Shown piece by piece: positions 16,854 to 25,995 of a DNA stretch of 51,768 bases. This DNA is from an uncultured Paraprevotella sp. (GTDB lineage Bacteria > Bacteroidota > Bacteroidia > Bacteroidales > Bacteroidaceae), in assembly GCA_944321365.1 (NCBI GenBank), contig CALULA010000016.1, positions 1-51,768 of the forward strand, written 5' to 3'. The position numbers and the translations under genes were made by a program. The notes under the pieces were generated by a model. It was given only the letters and a program-made list of their open reading frames with translations, ran no database searches and was not told where the DNA came from. How positions within the stretch are numbered: position 1 is the stretch's first letter; each line of letters opens with the position of its first letter.

Positions 16854-18383
16854 TTATTTTTCAGATGTTGTAGTTCCTTTCAGTCGCAGAAAAGCCTTGG
16901 GCAGTGCGTTGATGATGTCGCTGGCTGTCATGCTTTCTTCGCCCAGTCGTCCGCAGGCTATATCTCCGGCCGTTCCGTGCAGATAGACGCCCAGCCGGCA
17001 GGCTTCGGCAGAGGAGTAGCCTCTGGCCAGCAGCGCGGTGAGGATGCCTGTCAGAACGTCGCCGCTTCCGGCGGTGGCCATACCGGCATTGCCGGTAGGG
17101 TTGATGACGATGCGCCCTGTGGGGGTGCATATCATGCTGTAGTGCCCTTTGATGATGATATAGAATTGCATCTTGATGGCCAGCTCGCGGGCTTTCGACA
17201 AGCGTTCATAGCTGTCTGCGCATGGGCCTGTCAAGGTCTCCAGTTCCTTGGGGTGTGGAGTCAGTATGGCGTCCTGCGGTATTTCTGTCATCCATTCCGG
17301 GTGATGCCCCAGTATATTGAGAGCGTCGGCGTCGAGCACAATCTCTCCGGGGTGGTTGCGGATGAACGTGTGCAGGGCGTAGGCTGTTTCTTCGTGTGTT
17401 CCCAATCCCGGACCGATGCCCAGTGCATTGTAGTCATAAGTGGGTATGGGGCGTGTCACCCTGATGTCCGACAAGTCGTGGCTGAGAATGGCTTCCGGTA
17501 CGCAGCATTGCAGGATGTTGTTGTTGATGTCCGGCGTGTGGATGGTCAGTTTGCCGACTCCGCTGCGCAGACACGCTCTTGCAGCGAGTACGGTGGCACC
17601 GGCCATGCCGTATTGTCCGCTCACCAATAAGGCATGTCCCATAGTTCCTTTGTGGGCAAAAGGGTTGCGTGGCTTGAGCAGTTTGCGGATGTCGTCCGGT
17701 TCTATCACGGTGATGCTGCTGTCGATGGCTTTCAGACCGTCGGGATGCAGCCCGATGTCGAGCACTTTCACCTCGCCGATGAATTTTTGGTTTTCGGCAA
17801 AGAAGAAAGCCAGCTTGGGCAGCCCTATGGTCAGGGTCAGGTCTGCATGCACGATGTTTTGCGGGGCATTGTGCGAGTTGTCTTCGCCCATCAGTCCCGA
17901 TGGTATGTCAATGCTGACTTTTGTGGCATGTGCGGCGTTGATTCTTTGTGTCAGATTGGCGTATCCTCCGCTCAAAGGCTTGTTTAATCCTGTGCCGAAC
18001 AGACCGTCGAGAATGACCTCTTGTGAGGTGGTCGGAGGGAATGCGAACTGTGAGGAGACCTCGTTGAAGTCCACGCCCGTCAGCTGTTCCAGCCTTTTTT
18101 TGTTTGCCAGACAGTCGTTGCTCAGCCGTCCGGTGGTGTTGAACAGGAACACCTGCACTTTGTAGCCGGCCTGGCATAACAGGCGCGAGACAGCCAATGC
18201 GTCTCCGCCGTTGTTGCCCGGTCCGGCAAAGACTATGAAACGTGTGGCGGTGTTCCACCGTCTCTTCAGTTCACGTGTTATCGTCTCTGCGGCACGTTCC
18301 ATGAGGTCCACCGATGAGACTGGCTCATGCTCGATGGTATATTTGTCCCATTCCTTAAATTGTGTAGAGGTCAGTATTTTCAT
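16854..18383 (-). CDS. nnrD: Bifunctional NAD(P)H-hydrate epimerase / ADP-dependent dehydratase
   Basis: The enzyme repairs damaged, hydrated NADH and NADPH in the cytoplasm. Residues about 1-215 are the YjeF_N epimerase domain (NnrE), with FAGPGNNGGDALAVSRLL and DGLFGTGLNKPLSG. Residues about 225-505 are the ribokinase-like dehydratase domain (NnrD), with HKGTMGHALLVSG, GPGLGTHEETA, LTPHPKELETLTG and GNAGMATAGSGDVLTG, the last holding the catalytic Asp. I start it at ATG 18383 (MKILTSTQFKEWDKY), the normal family start; an upstream ATG at 18416 adds 11 unlikely residues. Length is 510, as in other fused forms. Confidence 0.94.
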   Translation of the reverse strand: MKILTSTQFKEWDKYTIEHEPVSSVDLMERAAETITRELKRRWNTATRFIVFAGPGNNGGDALAVSRLLCQAGYKVQVFLFNTTGRLSNDCLANKKRLEQLTGVDFNEVSSQFAFPPTTSQEVILDGLFGTGLNKPLSGGYANLTQRINAAHATKVSIDIPSGLMGEDNSHNAPQNIVHADLTLTIGLPKLAFFFAENQKFIGEVKVLDIGLHPDGLKAIDSSITVIEPDDIRKLLKPRNPFAHKGTMGHALLVSGQYGMAGATVLAARACLRSGVGKLTIHTPDINNNILQCCVPEAILSHDLSDIRVTRPIPTYDYNALGIGPGLGTHEETAYALHTFIRNHPGEIVLDADALNILGHHPEWMTEIPQDAILTPHPKELETLTGPCADSYERLSKARELAIKMQFYIIIKGHYSMICTPTGRIVINPTGNAGMATAGSGDVLTGILTALLARGYSSAEACRLGVYLHGTAGDIACGRLGEESMTASDIINALPKAFLRLKGTTTSEK

Positions 18384-18448
18384 AACACAACGATAATTAT
18401 GTCTCCGACAGGACATGGCGGTGTAAAATGGAAAGAAAAACTTTGTTT

Positions 18449-18482
18449 TTTGTTCAAATCTCCCGCTTTTGCACTATCTTTG
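18449..18482 (+). promoter_or_regulatory. Promoter of the hpt operon
   Basis: TTTG (18449-18452) and TATCTTTG (18475-18482, an exact -7 match) are 22 bases apart. The -7 box ends 20 bases before the hpt ATG at 18503. Confidence 0.7.
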
Positions 18483-18502
18483 CACAAAATTAGGAAAAAA
18501 GA

Positions 18503-19039
18503 ATGGAAACGCTTCAGATAAAGGATAAAAAATTTGCGGTTTCAATACCGGAGGCGGAAATCTTGAGACAGGTGCGGCGCGTGGCCGGTGAAATCAATCG
18601 GGACCTTGCAGGGCGTGAGCCGCTTTTCCTTGCCATATTGAACGGCTCTTTTATTTTTGCAGCCGATTTGATGCGCGAAATCAGGCTGAATGCCCAGATT
18701 ACGTTCGTGCGGCTGGCTTCTTATGCCGGAACGGCATCCACAGGAGAAGTGTCGGAGCTGGTAGGCCTGAATGCCGACATCGAGGGACGGGATATCATTA
18801 TTGTGGAGGATATCATAGATTCCGGGCTGACCATGCGGCACGTGCTTGACATGTTGGCCGAACGTCATCCCCGTTCGGTAGAGATTTGTGCCCTGTTGGT
18901 GAAACCCGACAATCTGAAAGTGGACTTAGACATCCGCTATAATTGTTTTGAGATACCCAATGATTTCATCTTGGGATATGGACTGGATTATGACGGATAC
19001 GGGCGGAACACACGGGATATTTATACCGTGACTGACTGA
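18503..19039 (+). CDS. hpt: Hypoxanthine phosphoribosyltransferase
   Basis: The 178-residue cytoplasmic enzyme salvages hypoxanthine (and usually guanine) by transfer to PRPP. The PRPP-binding motif IIIVEDIIDSGLTM is complete, and LAILNGSFIFAADLMR and VRLASYAGT are family signatures. It is the first gene of a probable purine/GTPase operon with adk (60 bases on), obgE and pgeF. Confidence 0.94.
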   Translation: METLQIKDKKFAVSIPEAEILRQVRRVAGEINRDLAGREPLFLAILNGSFIFAADLMREIRLNAQITFVRLASYAGTASTGEVSELVGLNADIEGRDIIIVEDIIDSGLTMRHVLDMLAERHPRSVEICALLVKPDNLKVDLDIRYNCFEIPNDFILGYGLDYDGYGRNTRDIYTVTD

Positions 19040-19099
19040 CAGGAACCTGTGAGGCGTAAAAAAGAATATGGTTTTGTTTAATATATAATAAGGTAAAGA

Positions 19100-19675
19100 A
19101 TGAAGAATATTATTATTTTCGGAGCTCCGGGTTCCGGTAAAGGTACTTATAGTGATGAGATCGTGGCCAGATATGGCATGGGACATATCTCGACGGGTGA
19201 TGTCTTGCGGGGAGAGATCAAGAACGGAACGGAGCTGGGTAAGATAGCCAAGGGATATATCGACAACGGACAGCTGATTCCGGATGAGCTGATGATAGAT
19301 ATTCTGGCCAAGACTTATGATGCCCAGACTCAGGGCAAAGGAGTCATTTTCGACGGTTTTCCACGTACGATCGCTCAGGCCGAAGCACTGAAAAAGATGC
19401 TGGCAGAGCGCAGACATGACATGGGCATGATGATAGAACTGGTGGTGGACGAGGAGACGCTTATGGCTCGTTTGCTGAATCGTGCCATAGAGCAGGGACG
19501 TGCCGACGACAATGAGGAAACGATACGTAAGCGTTTTGAGGTTTATCGCAGCCAGACAGCACCTTTGTCCGACTGGTTTGAAAAAGAAGGATTGCGTCAC
19601 GTCTTTACATGGAAAGGTTCTAAAGAACAGATGCTGGCGGAAATATTCGAGGTGATTGAAGCTGAAAACAAGTAA
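19100..19675 (+). CDS. adk: Adenylate kinase
   Basis: The 191-residue enzyme interconverts ATP + AMP and 2 ADP. It has the P-loop [14 protein letters not shown] at the N-terminus, the AMP-binding [10 protein letters not shown], and a short LID without zinc Cys residues ([12 protein letters not shown]). It is followed after five bases by obgE, implying a tight operon. Confidence 0.96.
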   Translation: MKNIIIFGAPGSGKGTYSDEIVARYGMGHISTGDVLRGEIKNGTELGKIAKGYIDNGQLIPDELMIDILAKTYDAQTQGKGVIFDGFPRTIAQAEALKKMLAERRHDMGMMIELVVDEETLMARLLNRAIEQGRADDNEETIRKRFEVYRSQTAPLSDWFEKEGLRHVFTWKGSKEQMLAEIFEVIEAENK

Positions 19676-19680
19676 TATTT

Positions 19681-20859
19681 ATGGCGGAGTCGAATTTCGT
19701 AGATTATGTGAAGATCTGTTGCCGTTCCGGACGCGGAGGACGGGGTTCGGCCCACATGCGCCGTGCCAAGTATGTGCCTAATGGCGGACCGGATGGCGGA
19801 AACGGTGGCCGCGGGGGGAATGTCTACCTCCGCGGTAACCGTAATTACTGGACTCTTCTTCATTTGCGCTACGAACGTCACGTCTTTGCCGGGCATGGTG
19901 AGAATGGCTCCAAATCGCGTTCGTCGGGCAAGGATGGTGAGGACAAGTATATTGACGTGCCGTGCGGAACGGTGGTTTATAATGCCGAGACGGGCGAATA
20001 TATTTGCGATGTGACCGAGGACGGACAAGTGGTAATGCTGCTGAAAGGCGGACGGGGCGGATTGGGTAACTGGAATTTCCGGACGGCCACTAATCAGGCT
20101 CCCCGCTATGCTCAGCCGGGAGAGCCTATGCAGGAGATGACGGTCATTATGGAACTGAAACTGTTGGCTGATGTCGGTCTGGTGGGTTTCCCGAACGCCG
20201 GAAAGTCAACGTTGCTGAGCGCTTTGTCTTCGGCTCGTCCCAAGATTGCCAATTATCCTTTCACTACGTTGGAACCCAGCTTGGGTATCGTGGCCTATCG
20301 GGACAATCAGTCGTTTGTGATGGCCGATATTCCGGGCATCATCGAGGGAGCCAGCGAGGGGAAAGGACTGGGGCTGCGTTTCCTGCGTCATATAGAGCGC
20401 AATTCGTTGCTGCTGTTCATGGTACCCGGTGATACCGACGACATTCGTAAAGAATACGAGGTGCTGCTGAACGAGCTGGCCACTTTCAATCCTGAGATGC
20501 TGGACAAGCACAGAGTGCTGGCCATTACCAAGAGCGATTTGCTGGATGAAGAACTCATACGCTTGCTGGCTGAGCATCTGCCAGACGTACCGCATGTGTT
20601 CATCTCTTCGGTTACGGGGCAGGGAATTGCCGAGCTGAAAGATCTGCTTTGGAAAGAACTGAACAGCGAGAGCAACAAACTGCAGGCCATCACCGACCAG
20701 ACCAGAATCGTACACAGAGACAAGAATCCGGAGGCTTTGCAGCGTGAGCTGAAGGATATGGGCGAGGATGAGGATTTGGAATATGTGGACGAGGATGAGG
20801 TTGAGGACCTGGATGATTTTGAATATGACGAAGACTGGGACGATGACCGGTCGGAATAA
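19681..20859 (+). CDS. obgE: GTPase ObgE/CgtA
   Basis: The 392-residue GTPase assists assembly of the large ribosomal subunit and links growth to nucleotide levels. The glycine-rich Obg fold spans about 1-160 ([28 protein letters not shown]). The G domain follows with [11 protein letters not shown] (G1), DIPGIIEGA (G3) and TKSD (G4). The C-terminal 35 residues are extremely acidic (Asp/Glu). Five bases separate it from adk and 11 from pgeF. Confidence 0.96.
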   Translation: MAESNFVDYVKICCRSGRGGRGSAHMRRAKYVPNGGPDGGNGGRGGNVYLRGNRNYWTLLHLRYERHVFAGHGENGSKSRSSGKDGEDKYIDVPCGTVVYNAETGEYICDVTEDGQVVMLLKGGRGGLGNWNFRTATNQAPRYAQPGEPMQEMTVIMELKLLADVGLVGFPNAGKSTLLSALSSARPKIANYPFTTLEPSLGIVAYRDNQSFVMADIPGIIEGASEGKGLGLRFLRHIERNSLLLFMVPGDTDDIRKEYEVLLNELATFNPEMLDKHRVLAITKSDLLDEELIRLLAEHLPDVPHVFISSVTGQGIAELKDLLWKELNSESNKLQAITDQTRIVHRDKNPEALQRELKDMGEDEDLEYVDEDEVEDLDDFEYDEDWDDDRSE

Positions 20860-20870
20860 CAACGTAGCCG

Positions 20871-21680
20871 ATGCCGGAACCTGTATTGTTGGAATATGAT
20901 TTAGGTCCGGCTGTGCGGGCTTTCAGCACGGAACGTCGGGGCGGATACAGTGCGGGAGCGTATGCTTCGTTCAATGCAAACGCCTATTGCGGAGACGTTC
21001 CGCGAAACGTGGAGCTGAATCGTGCACTGTTGTGCCGCGCATTAAAGCTGGAGCCTTCATGTCTGATCATGCCCCATCAGGTCCATTCCGACCGCGTGTG
21101 TCGTATTGATGAAGCTTTCTTCCGGCAGCCGGACACCGTCAGGGCCGCTGCGCTTGAAGGAGCGGATGCCGTGATGACAGATATACCGAGGGTGTGCGTG
21201 TCGGTATCGACAGCCGATTGTATACCTATATTAATATATGATGCGCGTCATCGTGCGGTGGCGGCGGTACATGCTGGTTGGCGCAGTACGGTGTTGCGTA
21301 TTTCGCAAAAAGCATTGTCGGCCATGAAAGATTGCTACGGTACGCTGGCTGCTGATGTGCGTGTGGCAATAGGGCCGGGCATTTCGATGGAAGCTTTCGA
21401 GGTGGGTGATGAGGTATATGAGGCTTTTGAACAGGCCCGGTTTCCTATGTCGAGGATAGCCCGTCGCTATCCTGCGTTATGCGATACAGGCGGGGTGGAA
21501 AAATGGCATGTTGATTTGTGGCAGGCTAATTGTGAGGCATTGTATGAGGCTGGGGTGAGTCCGCGTCAGATTCAACTGGCAGGTATCTGCACGTATCGGC
21601 AGGCGGAGCGTTTCTTTTCAGCCCGTCGGCTGGGGATTCGCTCCGGACGTATTCTGAATGGCATTTTTCTGACGGAATAA
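20871..21680 (+). CDS. pgeF: Peptidoglycan editing factor / purine nucleoside phosphorylase, PgeF (YfiH) family
   Basis: The 269-residue protein has the metal-binding motifs of the YfiH/DUF152 family: MPHQVHSD, VSTADCIPILIYD and AVHAGWRSTV. Characterised relatives act as purine nucleoside phosphorylases/adenosine deaminases, and E. coli PgeF limits misincorporation into peptidoglycan; the older name is laccase-like polyphenol oxidase. Its place behind hpt and adk fits purine metabolism, and the M23 peptidase gene 12 bases downstream fits cell-wall work. Confidence 0.9.
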   Translation: MPEPVLLEYDLGPAVRAFSTERRGGYSAGAYASFNANAYCGDVPRNVELNRALLCRALKLEPSCLIMPHQVHSDRVCRIDEAFFRQPDTVRAAALEGADAVMTDIPRVCVSVSTADCIPILIYDARHRAVAAVHAGWRSTVLRISQKALSAMKDCYGTLAADVRVAIGPGISMEAFEVGDEVYEAFEQARFPMSRIARRYPALCDTGGVEKWHVDLWQANCEALYEAGVSPRQIQLAGICTYRQAERFFSARRLGIRSGRILNGIFLTE

Positions 21681-21692
21681 AAAGAGATATCA

Positions 21693-22913
21693 ATGGCGAA
21701 ACGTATTGTTATATTATGTATGGGGTTGCTGCTGGCCTTGTTTCTTTCTTTCACGGAGAGGAACAGAGATCGCGTGTCTTTCTCACGTACAGAGCGGCGG
21801 ATGCTTCATATCCCTACGCCGGGCCTGTTTGATGGCGGCGGATATTTTACTGTGACGCCGGACGATCTGAAGCGTGACGGCTGGTGCTTTCCCGTACGTG
21901 ACGGTGTGTTGTTCACACCGGAGTTCCGTCATCAGCCAGTGGGGTGGTACATCATGTCGGCCGAGGAAGGGCATGAAGTGCGGTCGGCGATGGAAGGAGT
22001 TGTGCGATTGGTGCGGAAGACTGATTTGGGACGTACGGTAGTGGTGCTTCATCCTAACGGGTTGGAGACGGTGTATGCCCATCACGATCGCACGTTGGTG
22101 AAGTCGGGCGATTATGTTGCTGCCGGTCAGCCCATAGCACTTGCTGAGGCAGATCACGGCGTGGTCTATACCTATTTCACGCTCATGGCGGACGGCGTGG
22201 CCTTGTCGCCGGATGTCATAGCCGATTCTTCAGGAAGGCTGAAGCCGGTATCGCTGAAATTCTGGAGGGATGCTGATGGAGCGGTGCGTGCAACTTACTT
22301 CAGTGCGGGAACCGTAGAGGAACGGAATCCGGATTTTGAATGGGAGCATGGCCCGGAACTGGTAGACCTGGACAGGCCCTTTACGGCCATGGAACGTCAA
22401 CATGTGGGGGTCGCTACTCCCGGCCTGTTTGAGAATGCTCAGACATTCACATTGGATTTGAGTCGTGCAGGCAAGTGGTGTTATCCGCTTCCGGGAGCAA
22501 AAGTAATCAGTCCTTACGGTGGGAAACGCAAAAATCATACGGGGACAGATCTGAAAACTCGGCCCAACGACAAGATTCGAGCTGTTTTTGATGGTGTGGT
22601 GCGCTTTTCGGGCAAGTATTCGGCCTATGGCAATATGGTGGTCGTGCGTCATGCCAACGGCTTGGAGACCTGTTACAGTCACAATGCCAGGAATCTCGTG
22701 AAAAGTGGTGAGCGTGTGAAGGCCGGTGAGCCTATCGCAACGGTGGGACGAACCGGACGTGCTACGACGGAGCATTGCCATTTTGAAGTGCGGGTGAATG
22801 GCGTGCCTTTTAATAGTGATTACGTTTTCGACCATTCCCGTCATGCTTTGCGCGATGTCCGTCTGACGTTCAGACGTAAGAGTAATGGTAGCATTTCCGT
22901 CAAGACGGACTAA
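21693..22913 (+). CDS. Exported protein with two M23 (LytM) domains, the first degenerate
   Basis: The 406-residue product has an N-terminal hydrophobic signal or anchor (VILCMGLLLALFLSF). It contains two M23 domains. The second (about 265-385) has the full zinc site: NHTGTD, CYSHN and EHCHFEV, so it should cut peptidoglycan cross-bridges. The first (about 80-180) keeps the fold pattern (VVVLHPNGLETVYAHHD) but lacks the HxxxD ligand pair and the final HxH, so it is probably inactive. Both are introduced by a similar TPGLF segment, showing internal duplication. It is the last gene of the hpt operon; a terminator follows. Confidence 0.87.
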   Translation: MAKRIVILCMGLLLALFLSFTERNRDRVSFSRTERRMLHIPTPGLFDGGGYFTVTPDDLKRDGWCFPVRDGVLFTPEFRHQPVGWYIMSAEEGHEVRSAMEGVVRLVRKTDLGRTVVVLHPNGLETVYAHHDRTLVKSGDYVAAGQPIALAEADHGVVYTYFTLMADGVALSPDVIADSSGRLKPVSLKFWRDADGAVRATYFSAGTVEERNPDFEWEHGPELVDLDRPFTAMERQHVGVATPGLFENAQTFTLDLSRAGKWCYPLPGAKVISPYGGKRKNHTGTDLKTRPNDKIRAVFDGVVRFSGKYSAYGNMVVVRHANGLETCYSHNARNLVKSGERVKAGEPIATVGRTGRATTEHCHFEVRVNGVPFNSDYVFDHSRHALRDVRLTFRRKSNGSISVKTD

Positions 22914-22968
22914 GTCGCAGCTGTTCTTCTCTGAGGAATCTGATGGAGAACGGTCGTTCTTGATTTGG

Positions 22969-23008
22969 CGTACAAAGCGGAATTCCTATCCGTTTTGTAC
23001 GTTTTTTT
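22969..23008 (+). terminator. Terminator after the M23 peptidase gene
   Basis: CGTACAAAGCGGA (22969-22981) pairs with TCCGTTTTGTACG (22989-23001) with one G-U pair, followed by a run of seven T. Confidence 0.9.
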
Positions 23009-23123
23009 GTATTCGTACAGATGGCCGACAGCAGGCTGCATACCTGTTTTTGTGGACTTTTTTTGGCGAAAAAGCGATTGTAACCTGCTGATGTTACTTT
23101 TTGGCGGCCATAATTTTTGCTGA

Positions 23124-23189
23124 TGTTTCACAGGAAAAACTTTAGAATACATGAGCGAAAAGGATTTTGGCGGAAAAAATATTAATTTG
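23124..23189 (+). promoter_or_regulatory. Direct-repeat operator and promoter of the xylan enzyme operon
   Basis: Half-sites TGTTTCA (23124-23130) and GAATACA (23145-23151) start 21 bases apart, and the second begins 37 bases before TTAATTTG (23182-23189), one base off the -7 consensus. No TTTG is present at -33, fitting an activator-dependent promoter. The same geometry occurs at three other units in the window, but these half-sites are the most diverged of the four. Confidence 0.55.
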
Positions 23190-23270
23190 CATTGTTGAGG
23201 CGGATTATGTCATGTCATGAAAAATGACAGCCTTTAATGAGTGCATGTTTAATATAAAAAAGATAATATC

Positions 23271-24788
23271 ATGAATAAGATTTCTGAGAAAGTTCCGTTG
23301 GGCGAGAAGATAGGTTATTCGCTTGGAGATGCGGCCGCCAACCTCGTCTTTCAGATGATGATGATCTATCAGTTGAAATTTTATACCGATGTGTTCGGGT
23401 TGGAAGGTGCGATTGCCGGTACGGTGCTTCTGGTGGCACGTATTGTAGATGCCTTTGTTGACCCTGCAGCCGGTATTCTTTCGGACAAGACACAAACCAG
23501 ATGGGGAAAGTTCCGTCCGTGGGTGATTTGGACGGCATTGCCGTTTATGGTGTTCTATGTGTTGGCCTTCTACAATCCCGGCATTGAGGATAAGGCTTTG
23601 GTCGCTTTTTATGCCGGTGTGTCTTATGTGCTGCTCATGTCGCTCTATTCCTTTAACAATACACCTTACAGCTCTCTGGGCGGTGTGATGACAGGAGATA
23701 TCAAGGAGCGCACAAGCATTACTTCCATCCGTTTTGTGGCTGCAACCATTGCACAGTTCGTGGTGCAGGGACTGACGCTTCCGTTGGTGCATAAGTTCGG
23801 GCGTGGTTCCGGTGCTGATGATGCACAGGGTTGGCTGTCCACGATTACGATTTTCGCCGTGGTCGGATTTGTCTTTCTGATAGTGGCCGGTTTTTCGGCA
23901 AAGGAGCGCATTGCTCCGCCTGCTTCTCAGAAGATGGATGTGAAGAATGATCTTAAAGGTTTGTTTGCCGACGTGTCCTGGCGTTCTATGTTCATCTTGA
24001 CCTTGTTCGTCTTCATTACGCTGGCCATGTGGGGATCTGCCATGTGTTATTATTTTCAGCATTATGTGGATCCGCAGGCATTGGGACAGTTCTTGGACCG
24101 CATCGGACTGGTGAAGGACGAAGGGGCCGTGTTGAACATCGGCATGCAGGTGCTCGATTCGTTCAGTCTGTTGGCCACACGGGCGGCAGATGGCAGCATA
24201 TCACCTGTAGAGTCTTATTCAATAGGTCTGTCGGTCTTTAATATGATTGGTGCGTTGGTACAGTTGGTGGGCGTGATTACGCTGTCGGAGTTCTTGGCCA
24301 ACCGTTATGGAAAAAAGTCCACCTTTATTGTCTGTCTGGCATTGACTGCCCTCTTTACGGCGGCATTTGTCATTCCGTCAAAGGATGACATAGGCTTTAT
24401 TTTCACTTTAGGTATCCTGAAGAGTCTGGCATACGCTCCGACGGTTCCTTTGCTTTGGGCCATGATAGCCGATGTGGCCGACCACATGGAGTATGTGCAT
24501 CATCGTCGGGCTACGGGACTGTGTTTCTCAGGTATCGTCTTTGCGTTGAAAGCAGGGCTGGGCGTCGGTGGCGCCATAGCAGGAAGCATTCTTTCCATCT
24601 TCGGTTATGTGAACGATATATCCATTGAACAGTCTGCCACGTCACTGATGGGTATCCGCATGGCTTCCAGCATAGTGCCCGGCATTTGCTTCGGTATTGC
24701 AGTGGCTGCGCTGTTCTTCTATCCCATATCTAAATCAATGAATGAAAAGATGCAGGCGGAATTGGCCAAAAGACGTGAACAAGAGTGA
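23271..24788 (+). CDS. GPH-family (MFS-type) sugar:cation symporter, xyloside transporter candidate
   Basis: The 505-residue inner-membrane protein has about twelve hydrophobic segments. GEKIGYSLGDAAANLVFQ at the N-terminus and DPAAGILSDKTQTRWGKFRPW in loop 2-3 are the hallmarks of the glycoside-pentoside-hexuronide:cation symporters (MelB, XynB type). Between about 255 and 330 is a longer loop than in short family members. It starts an operon with GH10, GH43 and GH67 genes, so it most likely brings xylo-oligosaccharides or aldouronic acids from periplasm to cytoplasm. The order symporter-GH10-GH43-GH67 resembles the small xylan locus described in Bacteroides ovatus and Prevotella. Confidence 0.88.
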   Translation: MNKISEKVPLGEKIGYSLGDAAANLVFQMMMIYQLKFYTDVFGLEGAIAGTVLLVARIVDAFVDPAAGILSDKTQTRWGKFRPWVIWTALPFMVFYVLAFYNPGIEDKALVAFYAGVSYVLLMSLYSFNNTPYSSLGGVMTGDIKERTSITSIRFVAATIAQFVVQGLTLPLVHKFGRGSGADDAQGWLSTITIFAVVGFVFLIVAGFSAKERIAPPASQKMDVKNDLKGLFADVSWRSMFILTLFVFITLAMWGSAMCYYFQHYVDPQALGQFLDRIGLVKDEGAVLNIGMQVLDSFSLLATRAADGSISPVESYSIGLSVFNMIGALVQLVGVITLSEFLANRYGKKSTFIVCLALTALFTAAFVIPSKDDIGFIFTLGILKSLAYAPTVPLLWAMIADVADHMEYVHHRRATGLCFSGIVFALKAGLGVGGAIAGSILSIFGYVNDISIEQSATSLMGIRMASSIVPGICFGIAVAALFFYPISKSMNEKMQAELAKRREQE

Positions 24789-24812
24789 GAGGTTTAATCA
24801 ATAAAAGAGAAA

Positions 24813-25949
24813 ATGGTTATGTGTAGAATGAAAAGTTGGATAGCACTTTGGTGTGTGTGTTGTGCCTTTAGCAGTGCTTTTGCCGGAAGCGGGACAACGC
24901 TCAGAGAAGCTTTCAGAGATAAGTTCTTGATTGGCGCTGCACTGAATGTCAGGCAGGTAGTGAGTAAGGACGAGGCCTTGCAGTCGCTGATTCGTGAGCA
25001 GTTTAGTTCTGTGGTGGCAGAAAACTGCATGAAGGCCGAGGAGGTGCAGCCTGAAGAAGGACATTTCGATTTTACGGATGGCGACCGTCTGTGCGATCTG
25101 GCGGAAAAGAACGGCCAGGTGGTCATCGGGCATTGTCTGATTTGGCATTCACAGGCTCCGAAATGGTTTTTCAAGGACAAAGATGGCAATACCGTGTCTA
25201 AGGAAGTGCTCATACAGCGCATGAAAGACCATATATATAAGGTAGTGGGGCACTATAAGGGGCGCGTGAAAGGCTGGGATGTGGTGAACGAGGCCATTGA
25301 AGGCAACGGAGAGTTCCGCAAGTCGCCTTTTTATAAAATCATCGGTCCGGAGTTTATCCGGCTGGCTTTCCAGTTTGCTCACGAGGCAGATCCCGATGTG
25401 GAGCTTTATTATAATGATTATGGTATGGATTCTCCGCGTAAGCGGGAAGCTGTGGTGCGCATGGTGCAAGATCTGAAAGCGCACGGTTGTCGTATCGATG
25501 CCGTAGGCATGCAGTCGCATTTGTCTTTCGACACTCCGTTGGATGAGTACGAGAAGAGCATGGAAGCATTTGCGGCAGCGGGCGTAAAGGTGATGGTCAC
25601 TGAGCTGGATCTTAGCGTGCTGCCGTGGCCGAAAGGTAATTTCGGTGCGGCTGTCGAGACCAATTTTGCTTATAAACAGGCCATGGACCCTTATAAGGAC
25701 GGTTTGTCGGAAGAAAAAGCCAAGGAATTGAATGATTTTTATACGAAACTGTTCGACATCTATCTGCGTCACAGCAAAGATATCTCGCGCGTGACATTCT
25801 GGGGAGTGACTGACGGCGATTCCTGGAAAAACAACTGGCCTATACATGGGCGCACGGATTATCCGTTGGCTTTCGACCGCGACATGAAGCCGAAACCGTT
25901 CGTGCAGACCATCATCGAGATGGCGGAGTCCGGTCGGTATGCGGAATGA
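24813..25949 (+). CDS. GH10 endo-1,4-beta-xylanase
   Basis: The 378-residue enzyme cleaves the beta-1,4-xylan backbone. A signal peptide ends near SSAFA|G, giving periplasmic or outer-membrane export; the Cys-rich core (WCVCC) also leaves a lipoprotein possible. The rest is one GH10 barrel: CMKAEEVQPEEG, HCLIWHSQAPKW, WDVVNEAI with acid/base Glu160, and VTELDLSVLP with nucleophile Glu264. No carbohydrate-binding module is inserted or appended. It begins 24 bases after the symporter gene. ATG 24828 is an alternative start that keeps the signal peptide. Confidence 0.95.
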   Translation: MVMCRMKSWIALWCVCCAFSSAFAGSGTTLREAFRDKFLIGAALNVRQVVSKDEALQSLIREQFSSVVAENCMKAEEVQPEEGHFDFTDGDRLCDLAEKNGQVVIGHCLIWHSQAPKWFFKDKDGNTVSKEVLIQRMKDHIYKVVGHYKGRVKGWDVVNEAIEGNGEFRKSPFYKIIGPEFIRLAFQFAHEADPDVELYYNDYGMDSPRKREAVVRMVQDLKAHGCRIDAVGMQSHLSFDTPLDEYEKSMEAFAAAGVKVMVTELDLSVLPWPKGNFGAAVETNFAYKQAMDPYKDGLSEEKAKELNDFYTKLFDIYLRHSKDISRVTFWGVTDGDSWKNNWPIHGRTDYPLAFDRDMKPKPFVQTIIEMAESGRYAE

Positions 25950-25995
25950 GAGAAAAGACTATAATATAATAATGTATAATTCAAATGCTGTGATT

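Larger units (their letters stand above)
22914..23270. other. 357-base control region ahead of the xylan operon
   Basis: No gene is seen. The left part holds the M23 terminator (22969-23008). The middle holds an inverted repeat TGTAAC/GTTAC (23079-23097) and three copies of TTTTGGCG (near 23061, 23098 and 23165). The right part holds the direct-repeat operator and -7 box (23124-23189) and a small leader hairpin, TGTCAT/ATGACA (23213-23229). Confidence 0.6.

Noticed and set aside
23079..23097. Inverted repeat TGTAAC/GTTAC as the xylan operator
   Set aside because: It does not lie at the 37/58-base distance from a -7 box that the other units share; a better-placed pair is at 23124 and 23145. 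It may still be an auxiliary site.
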